Assembly (NCBI RefSeq): GCF_013385175.1 | Contig: NZ_JABZEO010000003.1 | Coordinates: 372,001 to 436,000, forward strand | Source of the DNA: Allochromatium humboldtianum | GTDB taxonomy: Bacteria; Pseudomonadota; Gammaproteobacteria; Chromatiales; Chromatiaceae | Reading direction: 5' to 3' | DNA length: 64,000 bases | In this document: piece after piece, positions 9,796-17,092 of the stretch | Position numbering within the stretch: position 1 is the first letter of the stretch | Layout of the letters: every line of letters begins with the position of its first letter | Translations under genes and position numbers: made by a program | The notes under the pieces: generated by a model | Seen by the model: only the letters and a program-made list of their open reading frames with translations | Told to the model about the DNA's origin: nothing | Database searches by the model: none

Positions 9796-10880
9796 CCGCC
9801 TATCTCCAGTGTACGCGCCCAGTCGATCAGCGCCTCGACGCTTTCGAGAAAGAGATCCGCCCCCACCGTCTTCGCCAGCGAGGGAGCGGCCAGAAAAGCC
9901 TGGCCGCCGACCAGGATCGGCGGCGTCTCCGCCCCCAGGGCCGCGCGCAGGGCCGACACGGCGTGTCTGGCCTCCTGCACGTTGCTGACGAGCGTCACCG
10001 ACAGCGCGATGAACCTCGGGCGCTCGGCGAGCGCCCTGGCCACCAGTGAATCGGGCGTGATGTCACAACCCATCAGCGTCACCTCCCAGCCGTCGAGTTC
10101 GAGCGTGGTGGTCAGCATCCAGGCGCCCAGCTCATGGAACTCGTTGGAGACGGGCGCGACCAGGGCGCGTCCCCGGTTCAGCGCCGGAAAGGGTTGATCG
10201 TAGTAGAGTGCCGAGAGGATGCCATAGACCATGGCTGTGGTCTGGTGCTCCATGTCCACCGAGAACTCGCCGGTCTCCCAGCGAGCGCCCACTTCCACCA
10301 TGGCCGGATAGAAGATCTCGCGCAGCACCTGCGCATAGGACAGACCGCGTTGCATCAGGCCGCGACAATGGCGGATGACCACCGGATAGTCGCCCTGGAA
10401 GAGATGCTCCAGGATGAAGTCGTAATCGTGCCGCCAGGTCTCAGACACCGGCAGACGTCGGGCTTGGTACTGGAGCGCGCGCTGGACAGAACGCGGATGA
10501 GCATCGAGCATCCAGCGATAGACCGGCCGGATGGCCGCCGCATCCTCGTGCGGCAGCATCTCGTCGATAACCGCGATCCAGGCTTCCAGTTCGGCGGCGA
10601 AGTAGTCGAACGCGACGCCCTGATTGTGATAGGCCGAATAGACCCAGGGCAGCGCATCCTCCAGCAGGCCGCAGTCGTTGGTGATGAAAACCTCGACCAT
10701 GAAGGCGGCATGGTTGCGATGATTGGTATCCAGGAGTCGCAGCGGATTGCCGCCCAGGAACTCGTCTAGGCGCGGATGCGCGGCGATACGCCGGCTGACA
10801 GCGACCGCCATCGCGTCCTTGCTGGACCGATAGTGCTCGACGGTGCCGGCAGGAATACACCAGGGCGAATCGATCGACAT
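9792..10880 (-). CDS. cobalamin-binding protein with CarH-type photoreceptor motif
   Basis: The protein is 362 residues long. Residues ~155-220 form a helical B12 cap (B12-binding-2 type) and ~235-355 a Rossmann-like B12-binding domain. The motif E247-x-H249-xx-G252 would supply the lower cobalt ligand. The cap contains W201 followed after exactly nine residues by E211-H212, the W-x9-EH signature of CarH/LitR adenosylcobalamin photoreceptors, where the Trp and His sit over the adenosyl group. No MerR-like HTH is seen. Instead residues 1-150 form an unidentified, largely helical region. The gene is translationally coupled to a diguanylate cyclase. A B12- and possibly light-dependent regulator of c-di-GMP output is inferred. 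I chose the ATG at 10880; longer frames run into galU territory without similarity. Confidence 0.85.
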   Translation of the reverse strand: MSIDSPWCIPAGTVEHYRSSKDAMAVAVSRRIAAHPRLDEFLGGNPLRLLDTNHRNHAAFMVEVFITNDCGLLEDALPWVYSAYHNQGVAFDYFAAELEAWIAVIDEMLPHEDAAAIRPVYRWMLDAHPRSVQRALQYQARRLPVSETWRHDYDFILEHLFQGDYPVVIRHCRGLMQRGLSYAQVLREIFYPAMVEVGARWETGEFSVDMEHQTTAMVYGILSALYYDQPFPALNRGRALVAPVSNEFHELGAWMLTTTLELDGWEVTLMGCDITPDSLVARALAERPRFIALSVTLVSNVQEARHAVSALRAALGAETPPILVGGQAFLAAPSLAKTVGADLFLESVEALIDWARTLEIGG

Positions 10881-11002
10881 CGAGGGGCCTGATCCTATTT
10901 CGCGATGATCCGAGGTCGGAAAAGTAAAAATCGTAGGCCAAGCTGCACCGGCCGCCAGGAGTGCGAGGATGGAACCCGAACCCCGGCGACCTGGAGCGCG
11001 CG

Positions 11003-11884
11003 TCAGGACAGTTCGGCCTTCAGGGCACGCAGATAGCCCGAGAAGCGCTCGCCGAGTTCGGGATGCGCCAGGGCGTATTCCACCGTGGCCTCCAGATAGC
11101 CGAGCTTGCTGCCGCAGTCGTAGCGCTTGCCCTCGAAGGGATGGGCGATCACGGGCTCGTCCTGGAGCAGATCCGAGATGCCGTCGGTCAACTGGATCTC
11201 GCCGCCGGCGCCCTTGCCGGTGCGTTCGAGCTTGTCGAAGATGCGCGGCGTGAGCAGATAGCGCCCGACCACGGCCAGATTGGAGGGCGCGTCGGCCGGA
11301 TTCGGCTTCTCGACGATGGAGACCACGCGCATGGTGCCGTCGGCGTCCGTTTCGACCTGGACGATACCGTATTTGTTGGTCTCCTCGCGCGGCACCTCCT
11401 GGACGCTCAGCACGCTGCAACCGTGGCGGGCGTGGACCTCGGCCATCTGTTCGACCACGCCCTTGCCGCTGGAGCGGATGAGGTCGTCGGCCAGTAGAAC
11501 CGCGAACGGCTCGTCACCGACCACCGGCTTGGCGCAGAGCACCGCATGACCCAGCCCGAGCGCGACGGCCTGACGTACATAGATACAGGAGGCCGATCCG
11601 GGCAGGACATTGCGCACGATGTCGAGCAGCTTGTCCTTGCCGGCACGCTCCAGCTCGGATTCGAGCTCATAGGCGGTGTCGAAATGATCCTCGATCGAGC
11701 GCTTGTTGCGCCCGGTGATGAAGACCAGTTGATCCGCGCCGCCGGCCTCGGCCTCCTCGGCGGCGTACTGGATCAGGGGTTTGTCGACGATGGGCAGCAT
11801 TTCCTTGGGACTGGCCTTGGTCGCCGGCAGGAAGCGTGTGCCCATGCCGGCGACTGGAAATACCGCCTTGCGAACCTTAGCCAT
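11003..11884 (-). CDS. galU: UTP--glucose-1-phosphate uridylyltransferase
   Basis: The 293-residue enzyme makes UDP-glucose from UTP and glucose-1-phosphate for polysaccharide, LPS-core and nucleotide-sugar synthesis. The nucleotidyltransferase signature [20 protein letters not shown] near the N terminus is intact, as are GLGHAV, the LLADDL metal-binding Asp pair and a sugar-binding EKP segment. The length is normal for bacterial GalU. The gene starts only 3 bases after pyrF ends, so it is in one transcript with lapB and pyrF. The 122-base gap to the downstream B12-protein gene includes an A-rich stretch that may hold that gene's promoter. Confidence 0.97.
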   Translation of the reverse strand: MAKVRKAVFPVAGMGTRFLPATKASPKEMLPIVDKPLIQYAAEEAEAGGADQLVFITGRNKRSIEDHFDTAYELESELERAGKDKLLDIVRNVLPGSASCIYVRQAVALGLGHAVLCAKPVVGDEPFAVLLADDLIRSSGKGVVEQMAEVHARHGCSVLSVQEVPREETNKYGIVQVETDADGTMRVVSIVEKPNPADAPSNLAVVGRYLLTPRIFDKLERTGKGAGGEIQLTDGISDLLQDEPVIAHPFEGKRYDCGSKLGYLEATVEYALAHPELGERFSGYLRALKAELS

Positions 11885-11887
11885 GCA

Positions 11888-12598
11888 TCAATTCTCCAAA
11901 ATGTGCTTGCAGGATCGATCGATCTCATCGATCACGGATAGCGGATCGGGCGCCTGTGTGATGGGACGCCCGATCACCAGATAGTCGGCGCCGGCGGCCA
12001 GGGCCTCGGCGGGGGTCATGACGCGCTTCTGGTCGCCGCTCGCCGCGCCCGCCGGACGCACGCCGGGCGTCACCAGCCGGAAGTCCCGACCCAGCGCCGC
12101 GCGTACCGGCGAGGCCTCCAGCGGCGAGCAGACGATGCCGTCCAACCCGGATTCATGCGCCAGGGTCGCCAGAGCGAGCACTCGCTCGCGCGGCTCGCCG
12201 GGACAGCCGATGGCGTCCAGATCGGCGCGGTCGAGACTGGTCAGCACCGTCACCCCGATCAGCAGCGGTGGACGCTCGTACCGGCTCAGACGTTCGCGCG
12301 CCGCCTCCATCATGGCGCGTCCGCCCGAGACATGGACATTGACCATCCACACCCCCAGATCCGCTGCCGCCGCGCAGGCGGCCGCGACCGTGTTGGGGAT
12401 GTCGTGGAACTTGAGGTCGAGAAAGATCTCGAAGCCCAGACGCTGGAGCCGTTCGACGAAGGCCGGTCCGAGCCGGGTGAAGAGTTCCTTGCCGACCTTC
12501 AGCCGGCAGCGCGCCGGGTCGAGCCGTTCGGCCAGTGCCAGGGCCGGCGCCTCAGCAGCGAAATCGAGGGCGACGATGATGGGTTTAACGTGTGTCAC
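11888..12598 (-). CDS. pyrF: orotidine-5'-phosphate decarboxylase
   Basis: The 236-residue TIM-barrel enzyme converts OMP to UMP, the last step of de novo pyrimidine synthesis. The catalytic Lys-Asp network is seen in [12 protein letters not shown], with LKVGKELF upstream (second catalytic Lys). The phosphate-binding C-terminal segments VTPGVRP and LVIGRPIT are also present. The length is typical. It lies 57 bases downstream of lapB and 3 bases upstream of galU. The lapB-pyrF adjacency is conserved in gammaproteobacteria. Confidence 0.98.
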   Translation of the reverse strand: MTHVKPIIVALDFAAEAPALALAERLDPARCRLKVGKELFTRLGPAFVERLQRLGFEIFLDLKFHDIPNTVAAACAAAADLGVWMVNVHVSGGRAMMEAARERLSRYERPPLLIGVTVLTSLDRADLDAIGCPGEPRERVLALATLAHESGLDGIVCSPLEASPVRAALGRDFRLVTPGVRPAGAASGDQKRVMTPAEALAAGADYLVIGRPITQAPDPLSVIDEIDRSCKHILEN

Positions 12599-12655
12599 GG
12601 ATCTTCGATGGTCTCTAGAGTGAATGGGTTGTGGCCGGGAGCCGGCCGTTGGGGT

Positions 12656-13843
12656 TCAGACCGGCGGACGTGTCGCCTCGCCCTGGATGGGGTCGGGCAG
12701 CACGGCGACGACCGTGCCCCAGTTGCGGCAGCTCGGACACTGCCAGTGCAGCGCGCGCGCCTGGAACCCGCACTGCTCGCACTGATAGACGGACTGGCGC
12801 TGCAACAGATGACGCGCCACGCCGAGCGCGACCCGCGCATAGCGGTGCGCACGTCCATCCGGGCTCGACTCGCGCGCGCGCAGATCGAGGAAGCGCTCCA
12901 GTACCGCCAGATCGGCCCAGCGCGCCAGATAGTCGGCCAGCAGATCCAGAGCCGCCTCGGAACCGTGCGCCCGCTCCACACGCTCACCGAGCGCCAGCAT
13001 CAGATGCGGACCGGCTCGACCGGCAGCCAGTGTCTCGAGTTGCGCGATCACGTCCTCGCCCAGCCGCTCCATGGACTCGATCAGGGCCGGCAGAATCTCG
13101 GGCGCGTAGGTCGCTCCGCGCTCGGCGACGCGCTTGAAGAGCGCGGCCGCCCCCACGACATCGCCCTCCTCCAGCGCCATGAAGCCTTCCAGCATGGTCG
13201 CGCGGACACAGTCGGACTCGATGTCCCGCGCCCGACTCAACTGCGCGCGTGCGCCCGCCGGATCCTGTCGCCGCCGCGCCTCCTCGGCCAACTCGCAATG
13301 ATAGTGCGCGATCTCGATCGTGAGGCGCTGGCCGGTCAGGGCCTCGAGCTGGGCGGCCACCTCCAGACAGCGGCTCCAGTCGCGCTCGCGCTGATAGATC
13401 TCGCGCAGGGCCTGGAGCGCGCGCTCACTGTGCAACCCCAGCCCGACGAGTTCCTCGAACAGCGCCTCGGCCCGATCGAGCAGCCCGGCGCTCATGTAGT
13501 CCTGCCCGAGTTCGAAGAGCGCAAAACCGCGCAATTCCGGACCGAGATGACGCCGTTCGATCAGATTCTGATGGATGCGAATGGCGCGATCGACTTCGCC
13601 GCGACGCCGGAACAGACTGCCGAGCGCCAGATGCGTCTCGGCCGTCTCGCTGTCGACCTCGGTGAGGCGCAGAAAGAGATCGATGGCCTTGTCCGGCTGC
13701 TCTTCGAGCAGATAATTCAGGCCGCGCAGAAAGTCCGGATGCGCCGCCGGCAGGACATCGATCTTGCGACGCAGATCGCGGCGCGCCAGCCACCACCCCG
13801 AGGCCGCCGCCACGGGCAGGAGCAGAAAGAACAGTTCGATCAT
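12656..13843 (-). CDS. lapB: lipopolysaccharide assembly protein LapB (YciM)
   Basis: LapB is an inner-membrane TPR protein that governs FtsH-dependent turnover of LpxC and so LPS synthesis. The 395-residue protein has an N-terminal membrane segment (about residues 3-20), a long array of TPR-like helical repeats, and a C-terminal rubredoxin-like metal site with two CxxC pairs (CEQC and CPSC). The length matches E. coli LapB (389). The usual upstream partners lapA and ihfB are absent here: the 270 bases beyond the start (13844-14113) separate it from a divergent SDR gene and hold no other gene. pyrF and galU follow downstream. Confidence 0.95.
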   Translation of the reverse strand: MIELFFLLLPVAAASGWWLARRDLRRKIDVLPAAHPDFLRGLNYLLEEQPDKAIDLFLRLTEVDSETAETHLALGSLFRRRGEVDRAIRIHQNLIERRHLGPELRGFALFELGQDYMSAGLLDRAEALFEELVGLGLHSERALQALREIYQRERDWSRCLEVAAQLEALTGQRLTIEIAHYHCELAEEARRRQDPAGARAQLSRARDIESDCVRATMLEGFMALEEGDVVGAAALFKRVAERGATYAPEILPALIESMERLGEDVIAQLETLAAGRAGPHLMLALGERVERAHGSEAALDLLADYLARWADLAVLERFLDLRARESSPDGRAHRYARVALGVARHLLQRQSVYQCEQCGFQARALHWQCPSCRNWGTVVAVLPDPIQGEATRPPV

Positions 13844-14113
13844 CCGCTCCTCCGCGAGACAACCCGCCCTTCGGGCCTCCAGTTCGACACGGCCTCACCC
13901 CCATGGATGGATCTAGCGACGAGAAGCCCCGATATCCCGGTTGGGGGCATGACCAGACCCGATGGCCTTGGGTCCGGGTGCGCGTCCATGCTCAGATTCC
14001 CAATCATACAGACAAGCGGCCCGACTCGCATGACTCGGCAAGCGTCTGCCGGCGCGCCGACCCGACCGGCCATCCGGCGGATTTCCCGCAACCTCAAACC
14101 AGGACTCGACGAC

Positions 14114-14827
14114 ATGCGCGATCTCAACGGCAAGACCATCCTCATCACCGGCGCCTCGGGCAACTTGGGGGCCGCCACGGCAAGCGCCTTCGCGGCTCAG
14201 GGCGCACGTCTGGCCCTGACCGGACGTGATCCGGAGGCGCTGCGTCGCACCCAAGCGATGCTGCCCGCCGGTACCGACTCGCTGGCTCTGAGCGTCGATC
14301 TGCTCGACCCGGAGCAGGTCGCGGCCATGGTCGAGCAGGTCGCGAGCCATTTCGGCGCCATCCATGGTCTGGCCAACATCGCCGGCGGCTTCAGCATGGG
14401 ACCGGCGATCCAGGACACGACGGATGCCGAGTGGAACGCCATGCTCGACCTCAACGCCCGCACCGCCTTCCACGGCGCGCGCGCGGTCGTGCCGAAGCTG
14501 CTGGCGGCCGGTCAGGGCGTCATCGTCAACGTCGCCGCGCGCGCGGCCCTGCACGGCGTCGGGCGCATGGGGCCTTACTGCATCTCCAAGGCCGCCGTCG
14601 TCACCCTGACCGAAACGCTCGCCGATGAACTCAAGTCGAGCGGAATCCGGGTAAACTGCGTCCTGCCAGGCACGCTGGACACGCCCCAGAACCGCGCGGC
14701 CATGCCCGACCAGGATCACTCCAACTGGGTCGGACTCGACGCCCTGGCCGACGTCATCGTTTTTCTGGCCTCGGATCTGTCGCGCGGCATCACCGGGGCG
14801 GCCATTCCCGTATACGGACGCAGCTAG
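14114..14827 (+). CDS. short-chain dehydrogenase/reductase lacking the usual catalytic Ser
   Basis: The 237-residue single Rossmann-fold protein has the cofactor motif TGASGNLG (residues 12-19), the structural NIAG near residue 88, Asn114, and YxxxK as Tyr155-Lys159. The position that normally carries the catalytic Ser, 13 residues before the Tyr, is Ala142 (VAARAA context). The protein may therefore be a weak or atypical reductase or a regulator, or may use another residue; which cannot be told from sequence. Asp and Arg at the end of strand 2 (GRDPE) do not settle NAD versus NADP use. The ATG at 14114 matches the SDR N terminus. The open frame continues far upstream but that part is antisense to lapB and pyrF. 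Confidence 0.88.
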   Translation: MRDLNGKTILITGASGNLGAATASAFAAQGARLALTGRDPEALRRTQAMLPAGTDSLALSVDLLDPEQVAAMVEQVASHFGAIHGLANIAGGFSMGPAIQDTTDAEWNAMLDLNARTAFHGARAVVPKLLAAGQGVIVNVAARAALHGVGRMGPYCISKAAVVTLTETLADELKSSGIRVNCVLPGTLDTPQNRAAMPDQDHSNWVGLDALADVIVFLASDLSRGITGAAIPVYGRS

Positions 14828-14839
14828 CTGAGGATCATC

Positions 14840-15346
14840 GTGCGACGCGAAGCCGACACCCAGACATCCGGAACCCTCTCTCCCATCGTCCAGGCGAACC
14901 AACCGCCGAGCCTCCCGGACGCTCGCCCCACTCCCCGGCGGATGAACTTCGTCGGGTTGCTGCTGATCGGCAGCCTACTCGTCCTGCCGGCGGTCATGGC
15001 CCGCTCCGGACTCGATGCCGAGACCCAGACGCTGCTGGTCGAGGCCGTCACAGCCGCCGCCGACCTCGACGCCTATCACAGCCGCTGTCGGGGCGACGGC
15101 TCGGGTCGACGAACCGAGAACCTCAACAAGCTCATCGTCGGCAAGCTGCGCACGACCGTCCTCACGGTCCAGGACGACTTCTTCCCCGAGCGCAGCTACC
15201 GCCGCGTCCAGGCGCGACTCGAAAGCGACTTCGTCGAGCGCCTGCAAGCAGCCGGCGGCTGTCAGGGCGCCAAGGACTCTACTTGGCCCGAAGAACTGCG
15301 CCAACGCTACGAAACGGCCATCGAAGCTATTCGCCAGCTGCCCTGA
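14840..15346 (+). CDS. small membrane-anchored hypothetical protein
   Basis: The 168-residue protein is not a family I recognise. Residues 1-34 are hydrophilic and proline-rich. Residues ~36-54 form one hydrophobic segment (FVGLLLIGSLLVLPAVMA), giving either a signal anchor or a signal peptide. The rest is a mostly helical, charged domain containing two Cys residues (RCRG and GGCQG) that could form a periplasmic disulfide. A GTG start at 14840 has GAGG six bases upstream. An ATG at 14942 would begin just before the hydrophobic segment but has no clear Shine-Dalgarno. It lies 12 bases after the SDR gene, so cotranscription is likely. Confidence 0.65.
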   Translation: MRREADTQTSGTLSPIVQANQPPSLPDARPTPRRMNFVGLLLIGSLLVLPAVMARSGLDAETQTLLVEAVTAAADLDAYHSRCRGDGSGRRTENLNKLIVGKLRTTVLTVQDDFFPERSYRRVQARLESDFVERLQAAGGCQGAKDSTWPEELRQRYETAIEAIRQLP

Positions 15347-15447
15347 TCCTGCCGGCGGCGCCCGCCACCGATCGTCTGGTACGTCACGCGCCGGACGCCC
15401 TCCAATGACGACCGGACTTTACAGTCCCGATCGCTCGCTATATAAAT

Positions 15448-15475
15448 AACAACAATTCGCATTTTCATGCTTTGA
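15448..15475 (+). promoter_or_regulatory. A/T-rich promoter segment, possible Fur box, upstream of the porin
   Basis: In otherwise GC-rich DNA this stretch is strikingly A/T-rich. The 19-mer AATAACAACAATTCGCATT within it matches the classical Fur box at about 10 of 19 positions, which is marginal. An LbtU-like porin follows, a type linked to siderophore uptake, so iron control is plausible but unproven. Confidence 0.25.
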
Positions 15476-15551
15476 CGACCGATGCGTTTCGCGCGTCAAG
15501 GCGTCGCTTTGCCCGCGTGACTGAAATCGACTTAACCAGGAGCAACGATCC

Positions 15552-16724
15552 TTGAGAATCCAACCACTCTCCGCCTCTATCGCACTCATGCTCGCCGCCG
15601 GCGCCGCCCAGGCCACCGGCTCATCGAACACCCAACCGTCGGGCGAACCCAAGCGCCTCGAACGCCTTGAACAGCGTCTCGATCGCCTGGAAGGCTCGCT
15701 CAACGACACGCACACCAAAGACGACGCCGCACCGGCTTGGTATCGCAACATCGAGATCGCTGGTCTGATCGAGGTCGAGGCCAGCTATCTCTCGCCCTAT
15801 GAGGGCGGCAGCGAGAGTGACATCGTGCTGGCCACGGCTGAGCTGGGCATCCGCTCGCAGGTCAACGACTGGGTCGAGGCTGGGATCTCATTCCTCTACG
15901 AGCAGGACGAGACCGATCTCGAGGTCGACACCGCCTATCTGACGTTCGCCAATGCCGATGTCTCGCCGCTGTTCCTGACCGCCGGTCAGGTCTATGTGCC
16001 CTTCGGCGTCTATGAGACCAATCTGGTCTCCGACCCGCTGACACTGGAGATCGGCGAGGCGCGCGAGACGGCGCTGCAACTGGGCTTCGAGCACAGCGGC
16101 TTCTCGGGTAGCGTCTATGTCTTCAATGGCGACAACAAGGTCAAGGGCAAGGATCGGATCGAGAGCTGGGGAGCCAATCTCGGCTTTGCGCAGGACAGCG
16201 ATGACTGGGCCTGGTCGGTGGGCGCCGGTTATATCAACGACCTCGGCGACTCGGACAGCCTGCATGAAACCATCAACGATATCCGGGTCGGTGCGGCCGA
16301 ACTCGATCCGAGCCTGAGCATCGATCCAACCGAGCGTACCGCCGGCTGGACTCTCAACGCGGCCGCGAGCTTCGGCCCCTTCAGCCTCATCGGCGAATAT
16401 CTGTCGGCGGCCGACGACTTCGACCCGATCAGCCTGGAGTTCAAGGGCGAGGGAGCGCGTCCTTCGGCCTGGAACTTCGAGGCCGGTTACAGCTTCACGC
16501 TGTTGGGGCGCGAATCGGTAGCGGCAGTGGCCTATCAGGGCACGCGCGAGGCGCTGGCGCTCGAACTGCCCAAGGAGCGCTGGCTGCTCGGCTGGTCGAT
16601 CGAAATCTTCGATCGCACCTCGCTCGGACTCGAATGGGCGCATGATCGTGACTACAACACGCGCGACGGCGGTACCGGCAAGTCGGGCGACACCTTCACC
16701 GCGCAGCTGGCGGTCGAGTTCTGA
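15552..16724 (+). CDS. LbtU-family outer-membrane porin
   Basis: The 390-residue protein has a signal peptide with a likely cut after AQA (about residue 21). A short coiled coil follows (LERLEQRLDRLEGSL, about 36-50). The rest is a long beta-rich domain of alternating polar and hydrophobic strands, ending in aromatic Phe (AVEF) as in outer-membrane barrels. Segments such as GQVYVPFGVYETNLVSDP and LEIGEARETALQ resemble LbtU, the legiobactin-uptake porin family. The substrate is not shown here. A TTG start at 15552 has AGGAGC at ideal spacing and places the signal peptide correctly. The gene stands alone, with an A/T-rich promoter region upstream. Confidence 0.8.
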   Translation: MRIQPLSASIALMLAAGAAQATGSSNTQPSGEPKRLERLEQRLDRLEGSLNDTHTKDDAAPAWYRNIEIAGLIEVEASYLSPYEGGSESDIVLATAELGIRSQVNDWVEAGISFLYEQDETDLEVDTAYLTFANADVSPLFLTAGQVYVPFGVYETNLVSDPLTLEIGEARETALQLGFEHSGFSGSVYVFNGDNKVKGKDRIESWGANLGFAQDSDDWAWSVGAGYINDLGDSDSLHETINDIRVGAAELDPSLSIDPTERTAGWTLNAAASFGPFSLIGEYLSAADDFDPISLEFKGEGARPSAWNFEAGYSFTLLGRESVAAVAYQGTREALALELPKERWLLGWSIEIFDRTSLGLEWAHDRDYNTRDGGTGKSGDTFTAQLAVEF

Positions 16725-17092
16725 CCGCGTTCGCCGCTCTCCTGTGGCGGGGCCGATCGACGACCTCGCCACGCTCCTATGCCCTCCCGCCTCCGCCACC
16801 GAATCTCCGCTGAAACCATTTTCTTGCCGTCGACGTTCGCCAAAAACTGACGTCCATACAGCACCTTCCGCGCGCCCCTTCCGGCGATGGCTCTTGTCAA
16901 GCGCATTTGTCTCTAGCCACAGCATCTGGTTAGAGGTATACTCTCCGCCTACTACATATTGTGCCCGCGCCTGCGGGCGCTTTGCGTTCCAGCCGCTCGC
17001 CAAGGGTACTGATTTGGAACGAAAAGCGCGATTTCAGTCGGTCACAGGCGCCGACATCTCTGCTCAAACCGTACCAGGAACCGAGGATCACG
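16725..17092. other. 368-base intergenic region before nrdD
   Basis: No open frame in this stretch looks real. The distal half holds a -10-like TATACT (16939-16944) and, just downstream, a candidate NrdR operator (16951-16966, listed separately). I see no convincing terminator for the porin gene. The GC-rich first half shows nothing recognisable. Confidence 0.5.
16951..16966 (+). promoter_or_regulatory. candidate NrdR operator
   Basis: CTACTACATATTGTGC matches the NrdR-box consensus (ACACTATATATTGTGT form) at 12 of 16 positions, with the conserved TATTGTG half intact. It lies just downstream of TATACT at 16939-16944 and 127 bases before nrdD, a fitting place for repression. NrdR boxes usually come in pairs about three helical turns apart. 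The sequence 30-31 bases upstream (around 16921-16936) matches only poorly, so the assignment is tentative. Confidence 0.35.

Noticed and set aside
12155-14113. Very long upstream extension (over 650 codons) of the SDR reading frame
   Set aside because: It is antisense to pyrF and lapB, has no homology pattern, and the SDR fold starts cleanly at the ATG at 14114.
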